The position numbers and the translations under genes are program-made. A DNA stretch of 64,000 bases from an uncultured Saprospiraceae bacterium (GTDB taxonomy: Bacteria > Bacteroidota > Bacteroidia > Chitinophagales > Saprospiraceae): assembly GCA_937959275.1 (NCBI GenBank), contig CALGLU010000009.1:1-64000 (forward strand). Direction: 5' to 3'. Shown here piece after piece: positions 7,871-16,674 of the stretch; position 1 is the first letter of the stretch, and every line of letters begins with the position of its first letter. Below the pieces are notes generated by a model, which was not told where the DNA came from, made no database searches, and saw nothing but the letters and a program-made list of their open reading frames with translations.

Positions 7871-9334
7871 ATGCCATTCAATCCTGATTTTCATCATCTT
7901 AGATATCGCAAAACACGTAGAAATTTCTTCAAGCAATCAACGCTGGGTTTGGGGGCTTTGGCTCTAGGTCAATTAATAAATCCTCTTCAAGCAACAGGAG
8001 CACCCACTGCAAATGCAATCAGCGATGGATTTTTAGGCAGCCCACATTTTGCTCCAAAAGCGAAGCGCGTTATTTATTTATTTCAAAGTGGCGGGCCTTC
8101 GCAACTAGAGCTTTTTGACTATAAGCCAGCGTTAGAAAAATGGCATGGGCAAGAAATTCCAGCAGCCTTAAAAAGCACCCAGCGCAATTCAGGAATGGTG
8201 ACAGATCAATCCACCTTTCCTCTCGTTCCTTCCATTTTTGAATTTGAGCAGCATGGACAATCGGGTGCATGGATGAGTGAATTATTACCACACACAGCAA
8301 CAGTAGCTGATGATCTGTGTGTGATAAAATCAATGTATACCGAGGCGATTAATCATGAGCCCGCAGTTGTGTTTATGCAGACAGGCTCACAAATTAATGG
8401 GCGACCATCCATTGGCTCGTGGCTGAGCTATGGCTTGGGCAATTCGAATGAGAATTTACCTGCCTTTGTCGTGCTGATTTCGAAAGGTGGTGGCGCACAG
8501 CCTCTTAGCGCTAGTGCATGGGGAAGCGGATTTTTGCCATCTTATCATCAAGGCATTCCGTTTAGGGCGGCGAAAGATCCTGTGCTGTATCTCAATAATC
8601 CAGACGGTATGAGCAGGAGTAATCGGAGAGAAGTTTTAAATTATATCGAAGCCTTAAATCAACAACAATTTGAGCGCTGGGGCGATCCAGAAATCGAATC
8701 AAAAATCAATCAATATGAGATGGCGTATCGGATGCAATTATCTGTACCAGAAGTTGTGGATGTTTCAAAAGAGCCAAAGCATATCTTAGAGATGTATGGG
8801 GATGATGTGCATACGCCAGGTTCTTATGCTGCCAATTGTTTACTGGCAAGACGATTGGCTCAGCAAGATGTAAAGTTTATCCAATTATATCATATGGGAT
8901 GGGACCAACATGGCGGACTGCCTAATGGGATTCGCAAACAAACACAAGGGACAGATCAAGCCACTGCTGCCTTGATTAAAGACTTAAAACAACACGGTCT
9001 TTTGGATGACACCTTAGTGGTCTGGGGTGGCGAATTTGGGAGGACAAGTTTTTCTCAAGGCAAATTAACAGCGACCGATTATGGACGAGATCACCATCCG
9101 GGCTGCTTCACCATGTGGATGGCTGGGGCTGGTGTGAAAGCAGGATTTAGCTATGGCCAAACAGATGAGTTTAGCTACAATGTGGTAAAAGATGGAGTGC
9201 ATGTTCATGATTTTCAAGCAACACTAATGCATTTGATGGGCATTGATCATGAACGATTGACCTATAAATATCAGGGGCGGAAATTTCGGTTGACAGATGT
9301 GCATGGGACCGTTGTGCGTGATATTTTGAGTTGA
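7871..9334 (+). CDS. DUF1501 protein, Tat-exported sulfatase-like fold
   Basis: 487 residues. The N-terminus carries a twin-arginine signal (RKTRRNFFKQSTLGLGALALG), so it is exported folded. The body is a DUF1501 domain, distantly related to alkaline-phosphatase/sulfatase-fold proteins: FQSGGPSQLELFD near the start, the YHMGWDQHGG stretch, and the GGEFGRTSF and GRDHHPGCFTMWMAGAG metal-site-like stretches near the end. It is the standard partner of PSCyt1/DUF1549/DUF1553 proteins and sits directly after one here. The reaction is unknown. Confidence 0.92.
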   Translation: MPFNPDFHHLRYRKTRRNFFKQSTLGLGALALGQLINPLQATGAPTANAISDGFLGSPHFAPKAKRVIYLFQSGGPSQLELFDYKPALEKWHGQEIPAALKSTQRNSGMVTDQSTFPLVPSIFEFEQHGQSGAWMSELLPHTATVADDLCVIKSMYTEAINHEPAVVFMQTGSQINGRPSIGSWLSYGLGNSNENLPAFVVLISKGGGAQPLSASAWGSGFLPSYHQGIPFRAAKDPVLYLNNPDGMSRSNRREVLNYIEALNQQQFERWGDPEIESKINQYEMAYRMQLSVPEVVDVSKEPKHILEMYGDDVHTPGSYAANCLLARRLAQQDVKFIQLYHMGWDQHGGLPNGIRKQTQGTDQATAALIKDLKQHGLLDDTLVVWGGEFGRTSFSQGKLTATDYGRDHHPGCFTMWMAGAGVKAGFSYGQTDEFSYNVVKDGVHVHDFQATLMHLMGIDHERLTYKYQGRKFRLTDVHGTVVRDILS

Positions 9335-9510
9335 TCAATGGCATTGCCTTAATCTAACAGATTTACCACGACCCTCTTGATGGTGGGCACCCTTCCGAAG
9401 GAGTGTTAACGCACTTGCTGTGTGAACAAGGTAGTTTCTACACACGACAAAAATGTATAAGCACGGACACTTTCAAGAAATAGTATTAGTTTTAAAAGAA
9501 TCTACAAATC

Positions 9511-11298
9511 ATGAAACAATACCTCTTCTATATTTTCTGTATCGTCTGTGTTAGCCTTCATGCACAGGAAACTAATTACTCTTGGTGGAATCCTGTGGAG
9601 CAAGACTTTAACGTGATTGAAGGACAAGCGTGGACTGGCGAAACACAAGCACCTTACGACCGCCTGCCATCCAGAGCAGAAGGCCAAGTCAGAGATGCTG
9701 TGTGGAACTTATCTAGGCACTCAGCTGGCTTGATGATCAGATTTCGCACAAATGCAGAAGAGATCGTCGTGAGGTACGGCACAACTAAAACTGATCCAAA
9801 TAACTCTTCAGCCAAAACATTCGCCATGAATCACATGCCCGCAACCGGCGTCAGCGGTGTTGACTTATATGCGATCAATAGTGATGGCCAACAACTCTGG
9901 TGTGCAGCCAAACGAAATTTTTCTGACACCATAACCTATCGATATCCTGGTCTGGATCCATTGGATGATTACCACAAATTAGGTCCAGAATATCGCTTAT
10001 ATCTACCACTCTACAATCAAGTCTCTTGGCTTGAAATCGGCGTTGATGAATCCTCAAATTTCAAAGCGCTACCTGTACGTAAAGAGAAACCAATCGTCGT
10101 GTATGGCACCTCCATAGCGCATGGTGCTTGTGCCTCCCGGCCTGGCATGGCATGGACATCTATCCTCAGCAGGAAAATGGATCGCCCCTTGATCAACTTG
10201 GCCTTTAGTGGAAATGGGAGACTCGAACAAGAAGTCCTGAATTTATTACCAGAGATCGATGCAAAACTCTATGTTCTAGATTGCCTACCCAACTTAACGC
10301 GTAAAACGATATCTGATGACGAATTAAAAAAGCTTGTTACTAATGCCGTACATCATTTAAAACAAAACAAACCAGACATCCCGATACTACTCGTGGAGCA
10401 TGCAGGCTATACGGATGGCCTGACCAACTCAGCACGACAAAAAGCCTTCGAACGAGTAAACAGATTGCAGCAAGAAGCTTTTTATCAATTAAAAACTGAA
10501 GGCATACGAGGCTTATATTATTTATCAAAAGAAGACATCGGTTTGCAACTCGACGACATGGTCGATGGGACACATCCAAACGATTTGGGTATGCAACATT
10601 ATGCAGACAGCTATGAACAAAAAATCAGATCTATTTTGCATGAGCCAATCGGTATGGTATCAACCACTCAGCCAATTACACAATATCGAGAACCATTAAA
10701 TTATGATTGGGAAACACGACACCGTGAGATTTTAGACTTAAATAAAACCAATCCTCCCAAATCAGTGATTATTGCGAATTCCATTGTTCAATTTTGGGGT
10801 GGCATACCTCGCAGCAAGTTGGTTAGAGAAGAGGAATCCTGGGAAAGCATATTTACACCAATGGGCTTACGCAACTATGCTTATGGATGGGACCGCATTG
10901 AGAATGTACTGTGGAGAGTTTACCATGGCGAATTAGATGGCTTCGAAGCGGAGCAGATCCTCTTGATGATTGGTACCAATAATTTGCATTTAAACACAAA
11001 TGAAGAAATCATTGAAGGTTTAGATCTATTAGTCAAAGCGATCCAAATCAGGCAACCAACAGCAGAGATAACATTGATGGGAATTTTGCCACGAAGGGAT
11101 TATGAAAACAGAATCCAAGATCTAAATTTAACACTATCACAATTGGCTGGAAAACTCCAAGTAGCTTATAGCGATCTAGGATCAGTATTTTTAAACTCAG
11201 AAAATACTGTACATGAGTCAATGTTTTCAGATGGCTTGCACCCAAATGCTGAAGGATATCGTAAATTACGAGAAGTATTAAAACCATTACTAAAATAA
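9511..11298 (+). CDS. Tandem SGNH/GDSL hydrolase (two catalytic domains)
   Basis: 595 residues with a signal peptide (MKQYLFYIFCIVCVSLHAQ). An N-terminal beta domain of SGNH_hydro_N type (about 25-175) precedes an SGNH domain with block I GTSIAHG (about 198-204) and catalytic DGTHPND (about 353). A second SGNH domain starts near 415 with ANSIVQFWGG, GTNN as block III, and ends in DGLHPNAEGY. Each has Ser and Asp-His, although block I lacks the usual Asp (GTS and ANS instead of GDS). Such enzymes remove O-acetyl or other esters from sugars. Position between DUF1501 and GH109-like genes suggests glycan de-esterification. Confidence 0.87.
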   Translation: MKQYLFYIFCIVCVSLHAQETNYSWWNPVEQDFNVIEGQAWTGETQAPYDRLPSRAEGQVRDAVWNLSRHSAGLMIRFRTNAEEIVVRYGTTKTDPNNSSAKTFAMNHMPATGVSGVDLYAINSDGQQLWCAAKRNFSDTITYRYPGLDPLDDYHKLGPEYRLYLPLYNQVSWLEIGVDESSNFKALPVRKEKPIVVYGTSIAHGACASRPGMAWTSILSRKMDRPLINLAFSGNGRLEQEVLNLLPEIDAKLYVLDCLPNLTRKTISDDELKKLVTNAVHHLKQNKPDIPILLVEHAGYTDGLTNSARQKAFERVNRLQQEAFYQLKTEGIRGLYYLSKEDIGLQLDDMVDGTHPNDLGMQHYADSYEQKIRSILHEPIGMVSTTQPITQYREPLNYDWETRHREILDLNKTNPPKSVIIANSIVQFWGGIPRSKLVREEESWESIFTPMGLRNYAYGWDRIENVLWRVYHGELDGFEAEQILLMIGTNNLHLNTNEEIIEGLDLLVKAIQIRQPTAEITLMGILPRRDYENRIQDLNLTLSQLAGKLQVAYSDLGSVFLNSENTVHESMFSDGLHPNAEGYRKLREVLKPLLK

Positions 11299-11331
11299 AA
11301 ACAAACAGAAATAACACTAAATTAAGCTGAC

Positions 11332-12732
11332 ATGAAACATATAGACAGAAGACATTTCATTAAGAAAACCTCCTTATCTGGAGCAGGGCTAGCTCTTGGT
11401 ACAATGGTCTCAACAGAGTCCTGCGCAGTACCACCTGTTAGAGAACTGAGTGCGCAATACATGGGTGGATTTGCAGCTCCAAAATTAGAAACGATTCGAG
11501 CTGCCTTTATTGGCGTCGGCGCGAGAGGTCCAAGTCATTTACGCTTCATGTCAAAGCTGGACGGCGTAGAAATCGTAGCCATCTCTGATTTATATGAAGA
11601 CAATGTGCAGAAGCAATATGACTATTGTCAGGAAGTGGGTAAAGGTGAGAAGCATAAAAACATAGCTAAGTATTCTGGAGGAGAAGATAAATGGAAGTTG
11701 ATGCTCGATGAAGTGAAACCAGATATCGTTTTTATTTGCACCCCTTGGCGCTTACATGCACCGATGGCAATCGAAGCGATGAATAAAGGTGCTCACGCAT
11801 TTGTCGAAGTGCCTATCGCCGTGACACTTGATGAAATGTGGGATATCGTCATCACATCAGAGCGGACGCAGAAGCATTGCATGATGATGGAAAATGTCAA
11901 CTACGACAGAGACGAGTTGATGTTTTTGAATATGTGTAGACAAGGTGTATTAGGTGAATTGCTACATGCAGAGGCTTCGTACATCCATGAATTAAGAGGT
12001 CAGATGAATGAGCAAGAGCGAGGCACAGGGTCATGGAGGACGCATCACTATGCAAATAGGAATGGTAATCTATACCCGACACATGGACTTGGACCCGTCG
12101 CACAATACATGAATCTAAGTAGAGGCGATGATAATTTTCGCAGCATCGTTTCATTTTCGACACCAGCTTTAGGCAGACAGGATTATGCAGAAAAAAATTA
12201 TCCAGCTGACCACAAATGGAACAAGCTAGATTACAAAGGAGGAGATCTCAACACCTCTATTATCAAGACTCATCTAGGCCGCACATTGATGGTGCAATGG
12301 GATGAGACAAGCCCAAGACCGTATACCAGATTAAATTTGGTGCAGGGCACAAAAGGTACCTTGGCTGGCTTCCCAACACGCGTGGCTATAGAAGGAGGTG
12401 TCGAAGGAGCAACGGACAGCCACCACCAGTGGGTGCAAGGTGACAAGCTCGAAATATTATATCAGATGTATGATCATCCACTGTACACGCGCTTATCTCA
12501 GAAAACTAAAGATAGCGGACATGGCGGGATGGATGGCTTGATGGTGTATCGCATCGTGGAGTGCTTGCGCAATGGATTGCCTCTGGATCAAAATGTTTAT
12601 GAAGGTTGCTTTTGGAGTGCGGTCGCGCCCTTGAGTGAGCATTCAGTAGCCAGTGGTGGAGCGCCACAGACCTTCCCTGATTTTACGCGTGGCAATTGGA
12701 AAGAGACATCGCCGCTTGGCATTATAGCTTAA
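11332..12732 (+). CDS. Gfo/Idh/MocA oxidoreductase, GH109-like
   Basis: 466 residues with a Tat signal (DRRHFIKKTSLSGAGLALG) and a following ESCA stretch that may be a lipobox. The Rossmann motif GVGARGPSHL binds NAD. The middle and C-terminus (VNYDRDELMFLNMCRQG, HGGMDGLMVYRIVECLRNG, APLSEHSV) resemble family GH109 enzymes, which cleave alpha-N-acetylgalactosaminides through an NAD-dependent oxidation-elimination route. The exact sugar cannot be read from sequence. Start chosen at ATG just before the Tat motif. The next gene begins three bases after the stop. Confidence 0.88.
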   Translation: MKHIDRRHFIKKTSLSGAGLALGTMVSTESCAVPPVRELSAQYMGGFAAPKLETIRAAFIGVGARGPSHLRFMSKLDGVEIVAISDLYEDNVQKQYDYCQEVGKGEKHKNIAKYSGGEDKWKLMLDEVKPDIVFICTPWRLHAPMAIEAMNKGAHAFVEVPIAVTLDEMWDIVITSERTQKHCMMMENVNYDRDELMFLNMCRQGVLGELLHAEASYIHELRGQMNEQERGTGSWRTHHYANRNGNLYPTHGLGPVAQYMNLSRGDDNFRSIVSFSTPALGRQDYAEKNYPADHKWNKLDYKGGDLNTSIIKTHLGRTLMVQWDETSPRPYTRLNLVQGTKGTLAGFPTRVAIEGGVEGATDSHHQWVQGDKLEILYQMYDHPLYTRLSQKTKDSGHGGMDGLMVYRIVECLRNGLPLDQNVYEGCFWSAVAPLSEHSVASGGAPQTFPDFTRGNWKETSPLGIIA

Positions 12733-12735
12733 ACA

Positions 12736-13644
12736 ATGAAGACATCACATTCGCGCAGAGAGTTTTTGGAAACGGCTGGTATTGGCCTTGCGGGATTAGC
12801 GATGCCTTTAGATCGGACCAAACAAATTCAGAGAAAGGGAAATATAAAACAAGTTATCGCTGCCTGGCCATTTATGAATGTCAGGCCTAAGTGGAGTGCA
12901 GAAGAATTCTTACGTCAGGCAAAGGCACTTGGTGTTGTGGGCGTTGAGTTGTTTCCAGTCGAGCATTGGTCATTGCTTAAAAAATATGAGTTGATTTGTG
13001 CAGCCACTAAGACCCACACCTTTATTCGGGGTATGAATAATGTCAATCATCACCCCGAATGTTTTGCAGCCTTGGAGGCGGCGATGGATATTACTTCAAC
13101 AGCTGGCTTTCCAAACGTCATGACCTTTACTGGCTTGAGCGACACATCGGCTGAGCCCAATGGCAGCATCGTCTCAAAAGAAGACGGTTTTGCAAATTGT
13201 GTCACTGGTTATAAACAGATGGCGAGACTAGCAGAGAAAAAGAATGTCACCATGGTCCTCGAGCCGCTCAACTCTAAAGTATCTGAAAACATGAAAGGTC
13301 ATCCCGGCTATCAGGGTGATCACATCAAGTATTGCATTGACATCATTAAGGCTGTAGGTTCGCCCTCATTAAAATTATTATTTGACGTGTACCATATTCA
13401 AATTATGGATGGAGATATTATTAATCATATTAATACCTATAAAGAATACATTGGTCATGTGCAAATAGCTGGCGTACCGGGACGCGGAGAGATTGGGACG
13501 AATCAGGAAATTAATTATAAGGCGGTGATGCAGGCCTTACTGACGAATGACTATGATGGGTATGTTGGGCATGAGTGGATTGCGACTGGGGATGCGGTGG
13601 CTGGGTTGAGGGAGGCGGTTGGGATTTGTGATATTTTAAAGTAG
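12736..13644 (+). CDS. Sugar phosphate isomerase/epimerase-type TIM barrel (hydroxypyruvate isomerase-like)
   Basis: 302 residues with a short Tat-type leader (SRREFLETAGIGLAGLAM). The barrel resembles the hydroxypyruvate isomerase/xylose-isomerase-like group: VLEPLNSK (metal Glu), LLFDVYHIQIMDGD (metal Asp/His), HVQIAGVPGRGEIGTNQEINY and GYVGHEW (metal Glu). The export signal is common in glycan-cluster members of this family from Bacteroidota. It is translationally close to the GH109-like gene and probably acts on a keto-sugar produced there; that substrate is inference. Confidence 0.88.
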   Translation: MKTSHSRREFLETAGIGLAGLAMPLDRTKQIQRKGNIKQVIAAWPFMNVRPKWSAEEFLRQAKALGVVGVELFPVEHWSLLKKYELICAATKTHTFIRGMNNVNHHPECFAALEAAMDITSTAGFPNVMTFTGLSDTSAEPNGSIVSKEDGFANCVTGYKQMARLAEKKNVTMVLEPLNSKVSENMKGHPGYQGDHIKYCIDIIKAVGSPSLKLLFDVYHIQIMDGDIINHINTYKEYIGHVQIAGVPGRGEIGTNQEINYKAVMQALLTNDYDGYVGHEWIATGDAVAGLREAVGICDILK

Positions 13645-13650
13645 TTTGCT

Positions 13651-13684
13651 AGTGGACAGTTGACAGTGGGCAGTGGATAGTTGG
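13651..13684. repeat. Degenerate 'AGTGGACAGTTGACAGTGGG' short repeat
   Basis: Four imperfect copies of an AGTKGRCAGT-like unit follow the isomerase stop codon. The style matches other intergenic slippage repeats in this window. Confidence 0.5.
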
Positions 13685-13746
13685 AGCGAAGAGAAATTCT
13701 TGCACCTATCAAAGAGATAGGGATTGACAAACAAAAATGCACCGTC

Positions 13747-13767
13747 ATTCTGAACTTGATTCAGAAT
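13747..13767. repeat. Palindromic intergenic repeat ATTCTGAA-cttga-TTCAGAAT
   Basis: A perfect 8-bp inverted repeat with a 5-base loop inside the phrase GTCATTCTGAACTTG, preceding the sulfatase gene. Such TCAT-TCTGAA phrases are common intergenic repeats in Bacteroidota genomes. It lacks a T run and is unlikely to be a terminator. Confidence 0.5.
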
Positions 13768-13851
13768 CTGCCAATAGACATCACGAATATTTTAGGATTT
13801 TCAACTAAAGGTTAATCAGCGTTTGGGCTGAGATTTAAATTTTGATTTAAC

Positions 13852-15417
13852 ATGAATATTTGCCATACAATTTCAGCCCTGACTTTATCAAGCGTCCTTT
13901 TATTATTAATGGGATGCCAAGATAAATCCAGCACCCCAAGCACCGCTCAAGACCAACCAAACATTGTGTTTATCCTCGCCGATGATGTGGGATGGAATGA
14001 AGTCGGCTTTAATCACGAAACAAGGAAACACACGCCACACATAGATAAGATAAGAGCTGAAGGCGTAAGCCTAACACAGTTTTATGTTCATGCTGTTTGC
14101 GCGCCGAGCCGTACGGCTTTTCTGACAGGTCGCTACCCATTTCGCAATTGGTCTGACTGGCGGACAGAAGATTTTGGCAAACCCAGTTATCTAGAAATGC
14201 TAGGCTTAGAATTATCAACAAATGAGCGAGGTGAAGAAACACGACGCATCCACGCCCTACCTACAGAAGAAGTCACCATAGCAGAATCACTCAAAGACTT
14301 AGGCTATTACACAAGCATCATCGGCAAGTGGGGCTGCGGAGAATGGAAAGACGAGCACCTGCCCTTAGGCCAAGGCTTTGACCATCAATATGGCCACTAC
14401 GCGTGGGGGATTGATTACACAAATTACACCATCCCTCACAATGCTCCCGCACGCTACGCCGTCTACGATTGGCATCGCAATCAACAACCTCTGCAAGAGC
14501 AAGGCTATGCCACAGACCTCATCGCCAATGAAACTATCAGGCTCTTAGCTCAGCAAAAAGAAATGCATGGTGACCAGCCCTTCTTTTATTACATCCCTTT
14601 TAATGGCATCCATGGTCCACTCGAAGAAATCCCGCGATATGTAGAGCAATATGGCAAGCGCTATGCTGCGCTCAAATGCCTCGATGATGCAGTCGGACGC
14701 ATCAGCTCAGCGCTCGATCAATATGGCTTTAGTGATAACACTTTACTCGTGTTTGCGAATGACAATGGGGCGATCAGGGATTCGATGAATGCGCCTTATA
14801 GAGGAACAAAGAATACGAATTATGAAGGCGGGGTACGCGTGCCATGTGTGCTGCGATGGCCGGGCAAAATTCAGCCGAATAGTACAAACAATGGGATGAT
14901 GCACATTACAGATTTTTATACGACGCTGGTGAATATGGCGGGAGGTAGTTTGGAGGTGAGCGATGTGGTAGATGGCCATGACATGAGAGAGATGTTATTA
15001 GGCAAGGGTGACAGCCCGCGCGATGAGGTTGTGTATGAAGTGTCGCAGAGCGTGAGGCGCCCCAGCATCCGCAAGAACAATTATAAATTAATTGGTAATG
15101 AATTATATAACATCGTTATTGATCCAGAAGAGCAGACTGACATTGCTGCACAATTACCTGATGTCGTCAGCCAATTAAAAGCGAGGCTAGAAGAGCTAGG
15201 GAGTGAACGGCCACCTATGCCCGCCTTTACAGAATTAATGACGCCTGCCCTGCCTTGGGTGTATGGTCAACAAGAAAATGAAGATGTGCCGGCTTGGTTG
15301 AAGGTGCATGTCGATGCGATCAGAGCTAGGCAGCCACAGAAGTGGGCAGTGGGTGCGACGCCGTGGCCGCAAGCGCCGAAGGATGGGAAGATAATCTATA
15401 CGGGGGATGGGCGGTGA
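13852..15417 (+). CDS. Type I sulfatase, lipoprotein
   Basis: 521 residues. Lipoprotein signal ends LLLLMGC with C22 as the anchor. The sulfatase hallmark VHAVCAPSRTAFLTGR places C83 as the residue converted to formylglycine (CxPSR type). Calcium-site Asp residues appear as ADD (43-45) and FANDNG. IIGKWGCGEW corresponds to the conserved GKWH-type block. It removes sulfate esters from a sugar in the periplasm or at the cell surface. No formylglycine-generating enzyme lies near it; the FGE-like fold of GldJ at 44715-46229 is a structural protein, not a candidate. It completes the glycan cluster that starts at 4612. Confidence 0.92.
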   Translation: MNICHTISALTLSSVLLLLMGCQDKSSTPSTAQDQPNIVFILADDVGWNEVGFNHETRKHTPHIDKIRAEGVSLTQFYVHAVCAPSRTAFLTGRYPFRNWSDWRTEDFGKPSYLEMLGLELSTNERGEETRRIHALPTEEVTIAESLKDLGYYTSIIGKWGCGEWKDEHLPLGQGFDHQYGHYAWGIDYTNYTIPHNAPARYAVYDWHRNQQPLQEQGYATDLIANETIRLLAQQKEMHGDQPFFYYIPFNGIHGPLEEIPRYVEQYGKRYAALKCLDDAVGRISSALDQYGFSDNTLLVFANDNGAIRDSMNAPYRGTKNTNYEGGVRVPCVLRWPGKIQPNSTNNGMMHITDFYTTLVNMAGGSLEVSDVVDGHDMREMLLGKGDSPRDEVVYEVSQSVRRPSIRKNNYKLIGNELYNIVIDPEEQTDIAAQLPDVVSQLKARLEELGSERPPMPAFTELMTPALPWVYGQQENEDVPAWLKVHVDAIRARQPQKWAVGATPWPQAPKDGKIIYTGDGR

Positions 15418-15482
15418 TGTGACTTTGCATGACATGATTAGATTGATTATCTTTGCTGATAGCTCTTAAACTTGTTTTAACT

Positions 15483-15695
15483 ATGAAAGTTTTATTGGAT
15501 ATAAAGGACAATCGTTTTCCGTTCTTCATGGAGTTAATTAAAAATTTAGACTACATTAAAGTATTGAAGGAGGTGAAAAATAAAGAGAAAAGTAAAGCGA
15601 TTCAGGATTTAGCTGAAGCTTTCACTGATGTAAAACTTCACGAAGCAGGTAAAAAGAAACTAAAATCTGCCAAAGAACTATTGGATGAGCTTTGA
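15483..15695 (+). CDS. Antitoxin of a RelE/ParE-type pair (predicted)
   Basis: 70 residues from the ATG at 15483 (the frame is open upstream to 15453 but without ATG). The protein is charged and helical, with repeated Lys/Glu and a C-terminal KSAKELLDEL, as in small antitoxins. Its stop overlaps the toxin start by 11 bases. Identification rests on position and composition, since no DNA-binding fold is evident in so short a sequence. Confidence 0.65.
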   Translation: MKVLLDIKDNRFPFFMELIKNLDYIKVLKEVKNKEKSKAIQDLAEAFTDVKLHEAGKKKLKSAKELLDEL

Positions 15696-16017
15696 GGTTA
15701 TTGCAACAGATCCCTTTGCACGTAAACTCAAAAAACTTGCTAAAAAATATAAGTCTTTAAAATCAGACCTTCTTTATATCTTGGAGGAACTGAAAGAAAA
15801 TCCAAAACTCGGAATTCCTCTTGGTAAAGAATGTTATAAAATTCGAGTAGCCATTAGTTCCAAAGGAAAAGGAAAATCTGGTGGTGCAAGATTGATCACG
15901 TATGTTCGTATTATAAATAATACAATATATCTCATTGACATTTACGACAAATCCAATCAAGCTACTATCTCCGACAAAGAACTAAAACTTCTCATTGAAC
16001 TATTAGCAGAAGAATAG
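15685..16017 (+). CDS. RelE/ParE-family toxin
   Basis: 110 residues beginning FEVIATDPFARKLKKLAKKYKS, a typical RelE/ParE helical start, followed by the beta-sheet core (YKIRVAISSKGKGKSGGARLITYV, TIYLIDIYDKS). RelE members cut mRNA at the ribosome and ParE members poison gyrase; the sequence does not decide between them. The overlap with the upstream gene shows translational coupling with its antitoxin. Confidence 0.78.
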   Translation: MSFEVIATDPFARKLKKLAKKYKSLKSDLLYILEELKENPKLGIPLGKECYKIRVAISSKGKGKSGGARLITYVRIINNTIYLIDIYDKSNQATISDKELKLLIELLAEE

Positions 16018-16051
16018 AAGTGTTTGCTATCTTCCAAACTCGGAATCCACT

Positions 16052-16597
16052 TCACCCCACCCGCACATAAATCCTATTATCCTCATTCCCCTCATCCACC
16101 CGCTTCGGATGCAACACAAACTGATTCTTAAGCAATAATTTTTTTGAAGCTTCATTGTCCCGATGCGTAAAGGCTTCAATTTTCTGCAACTCCAGGATAT
16201 CAAATCCAAAGCTAAGGATACGCTTGATGGCTTCATCGGCAAAGCCTTGTCCCCAATAGTCAGGATGAAATTCATAACCTACCTCCGCTTCTGTTTTATC
16301 ATCAGTGAAATGCCATAGACTCATTGTCCCTATGATTTTATCATCAGATTGTTGGCGGATGATCCAAAAAATAATCTTGTGTTCTGCAAAGCCACGCTGA
16401 ATACGCGCAATGAAATCAGACATACCAACCATATCCTTTATTGGTGTACGCTTAATATATTGCATAACTGACTCATGGGAACGAATCGCTAATAAACGAT
16501 CTGCATCAGATTCTGAAATGGGATTAAATGATAACCTCTCTGATTGAAGAACCGGAAAACTGTTAAATGGAAATTTTATGTTGTGTTTAGATATCAA
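16052..16597 (-). CDS. GNAT acetyltransferase, RimJ/RimL-like
   Basis: 181 residues with the RimJ/RimL layout: SERLSFNPISESDADRLL near the start, AEVGYEFHPDYWGQGFADEA as the acetyl-CoA-binding motif A, and an AFTHRDNEASKKLL segment. It would acetylate an N-terminal amine or a small molecule. The frame has no ATG before the domain; it starts with TTG at 16597. A TAGTTTTG sequence at 16609-16602 on the minus strand could be its -7 element, which would leave almost no leader, so the start is uncertain. Confidence 0.83.
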   Translation of the reverse strand: MISKHNIKFPFNSFPVLQSERLSFNPISESDADRLLAIRSHESVMQYIKRTPIKDMVGMSDFIARIQRGFAEHKIIFWIIRQQSDDKIIGTMSLWHFTDDKTEAEVGYEFHPDYWGQGFADEAIKRILSFGFDILELQKIEAFTHRDNEASKKLLLKNQFVLHPKRVDEGNEDNRIYVRVG

Positions 16598-16674
16598 GCT
16601 GCAAAACTAAACAATATTTGATTTCCTCCAATGGGTCATGACGGTCATAACCCATAGCTTTCCACATCGAGTCG

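Noticed and set aside
9335-9510. Regulatory RNA between the DUF1501 and SGNH genes
   Set aside because: Only a short CCTTCCGAAGG palindrome is seen, with no terminator or riboswitch pattern.
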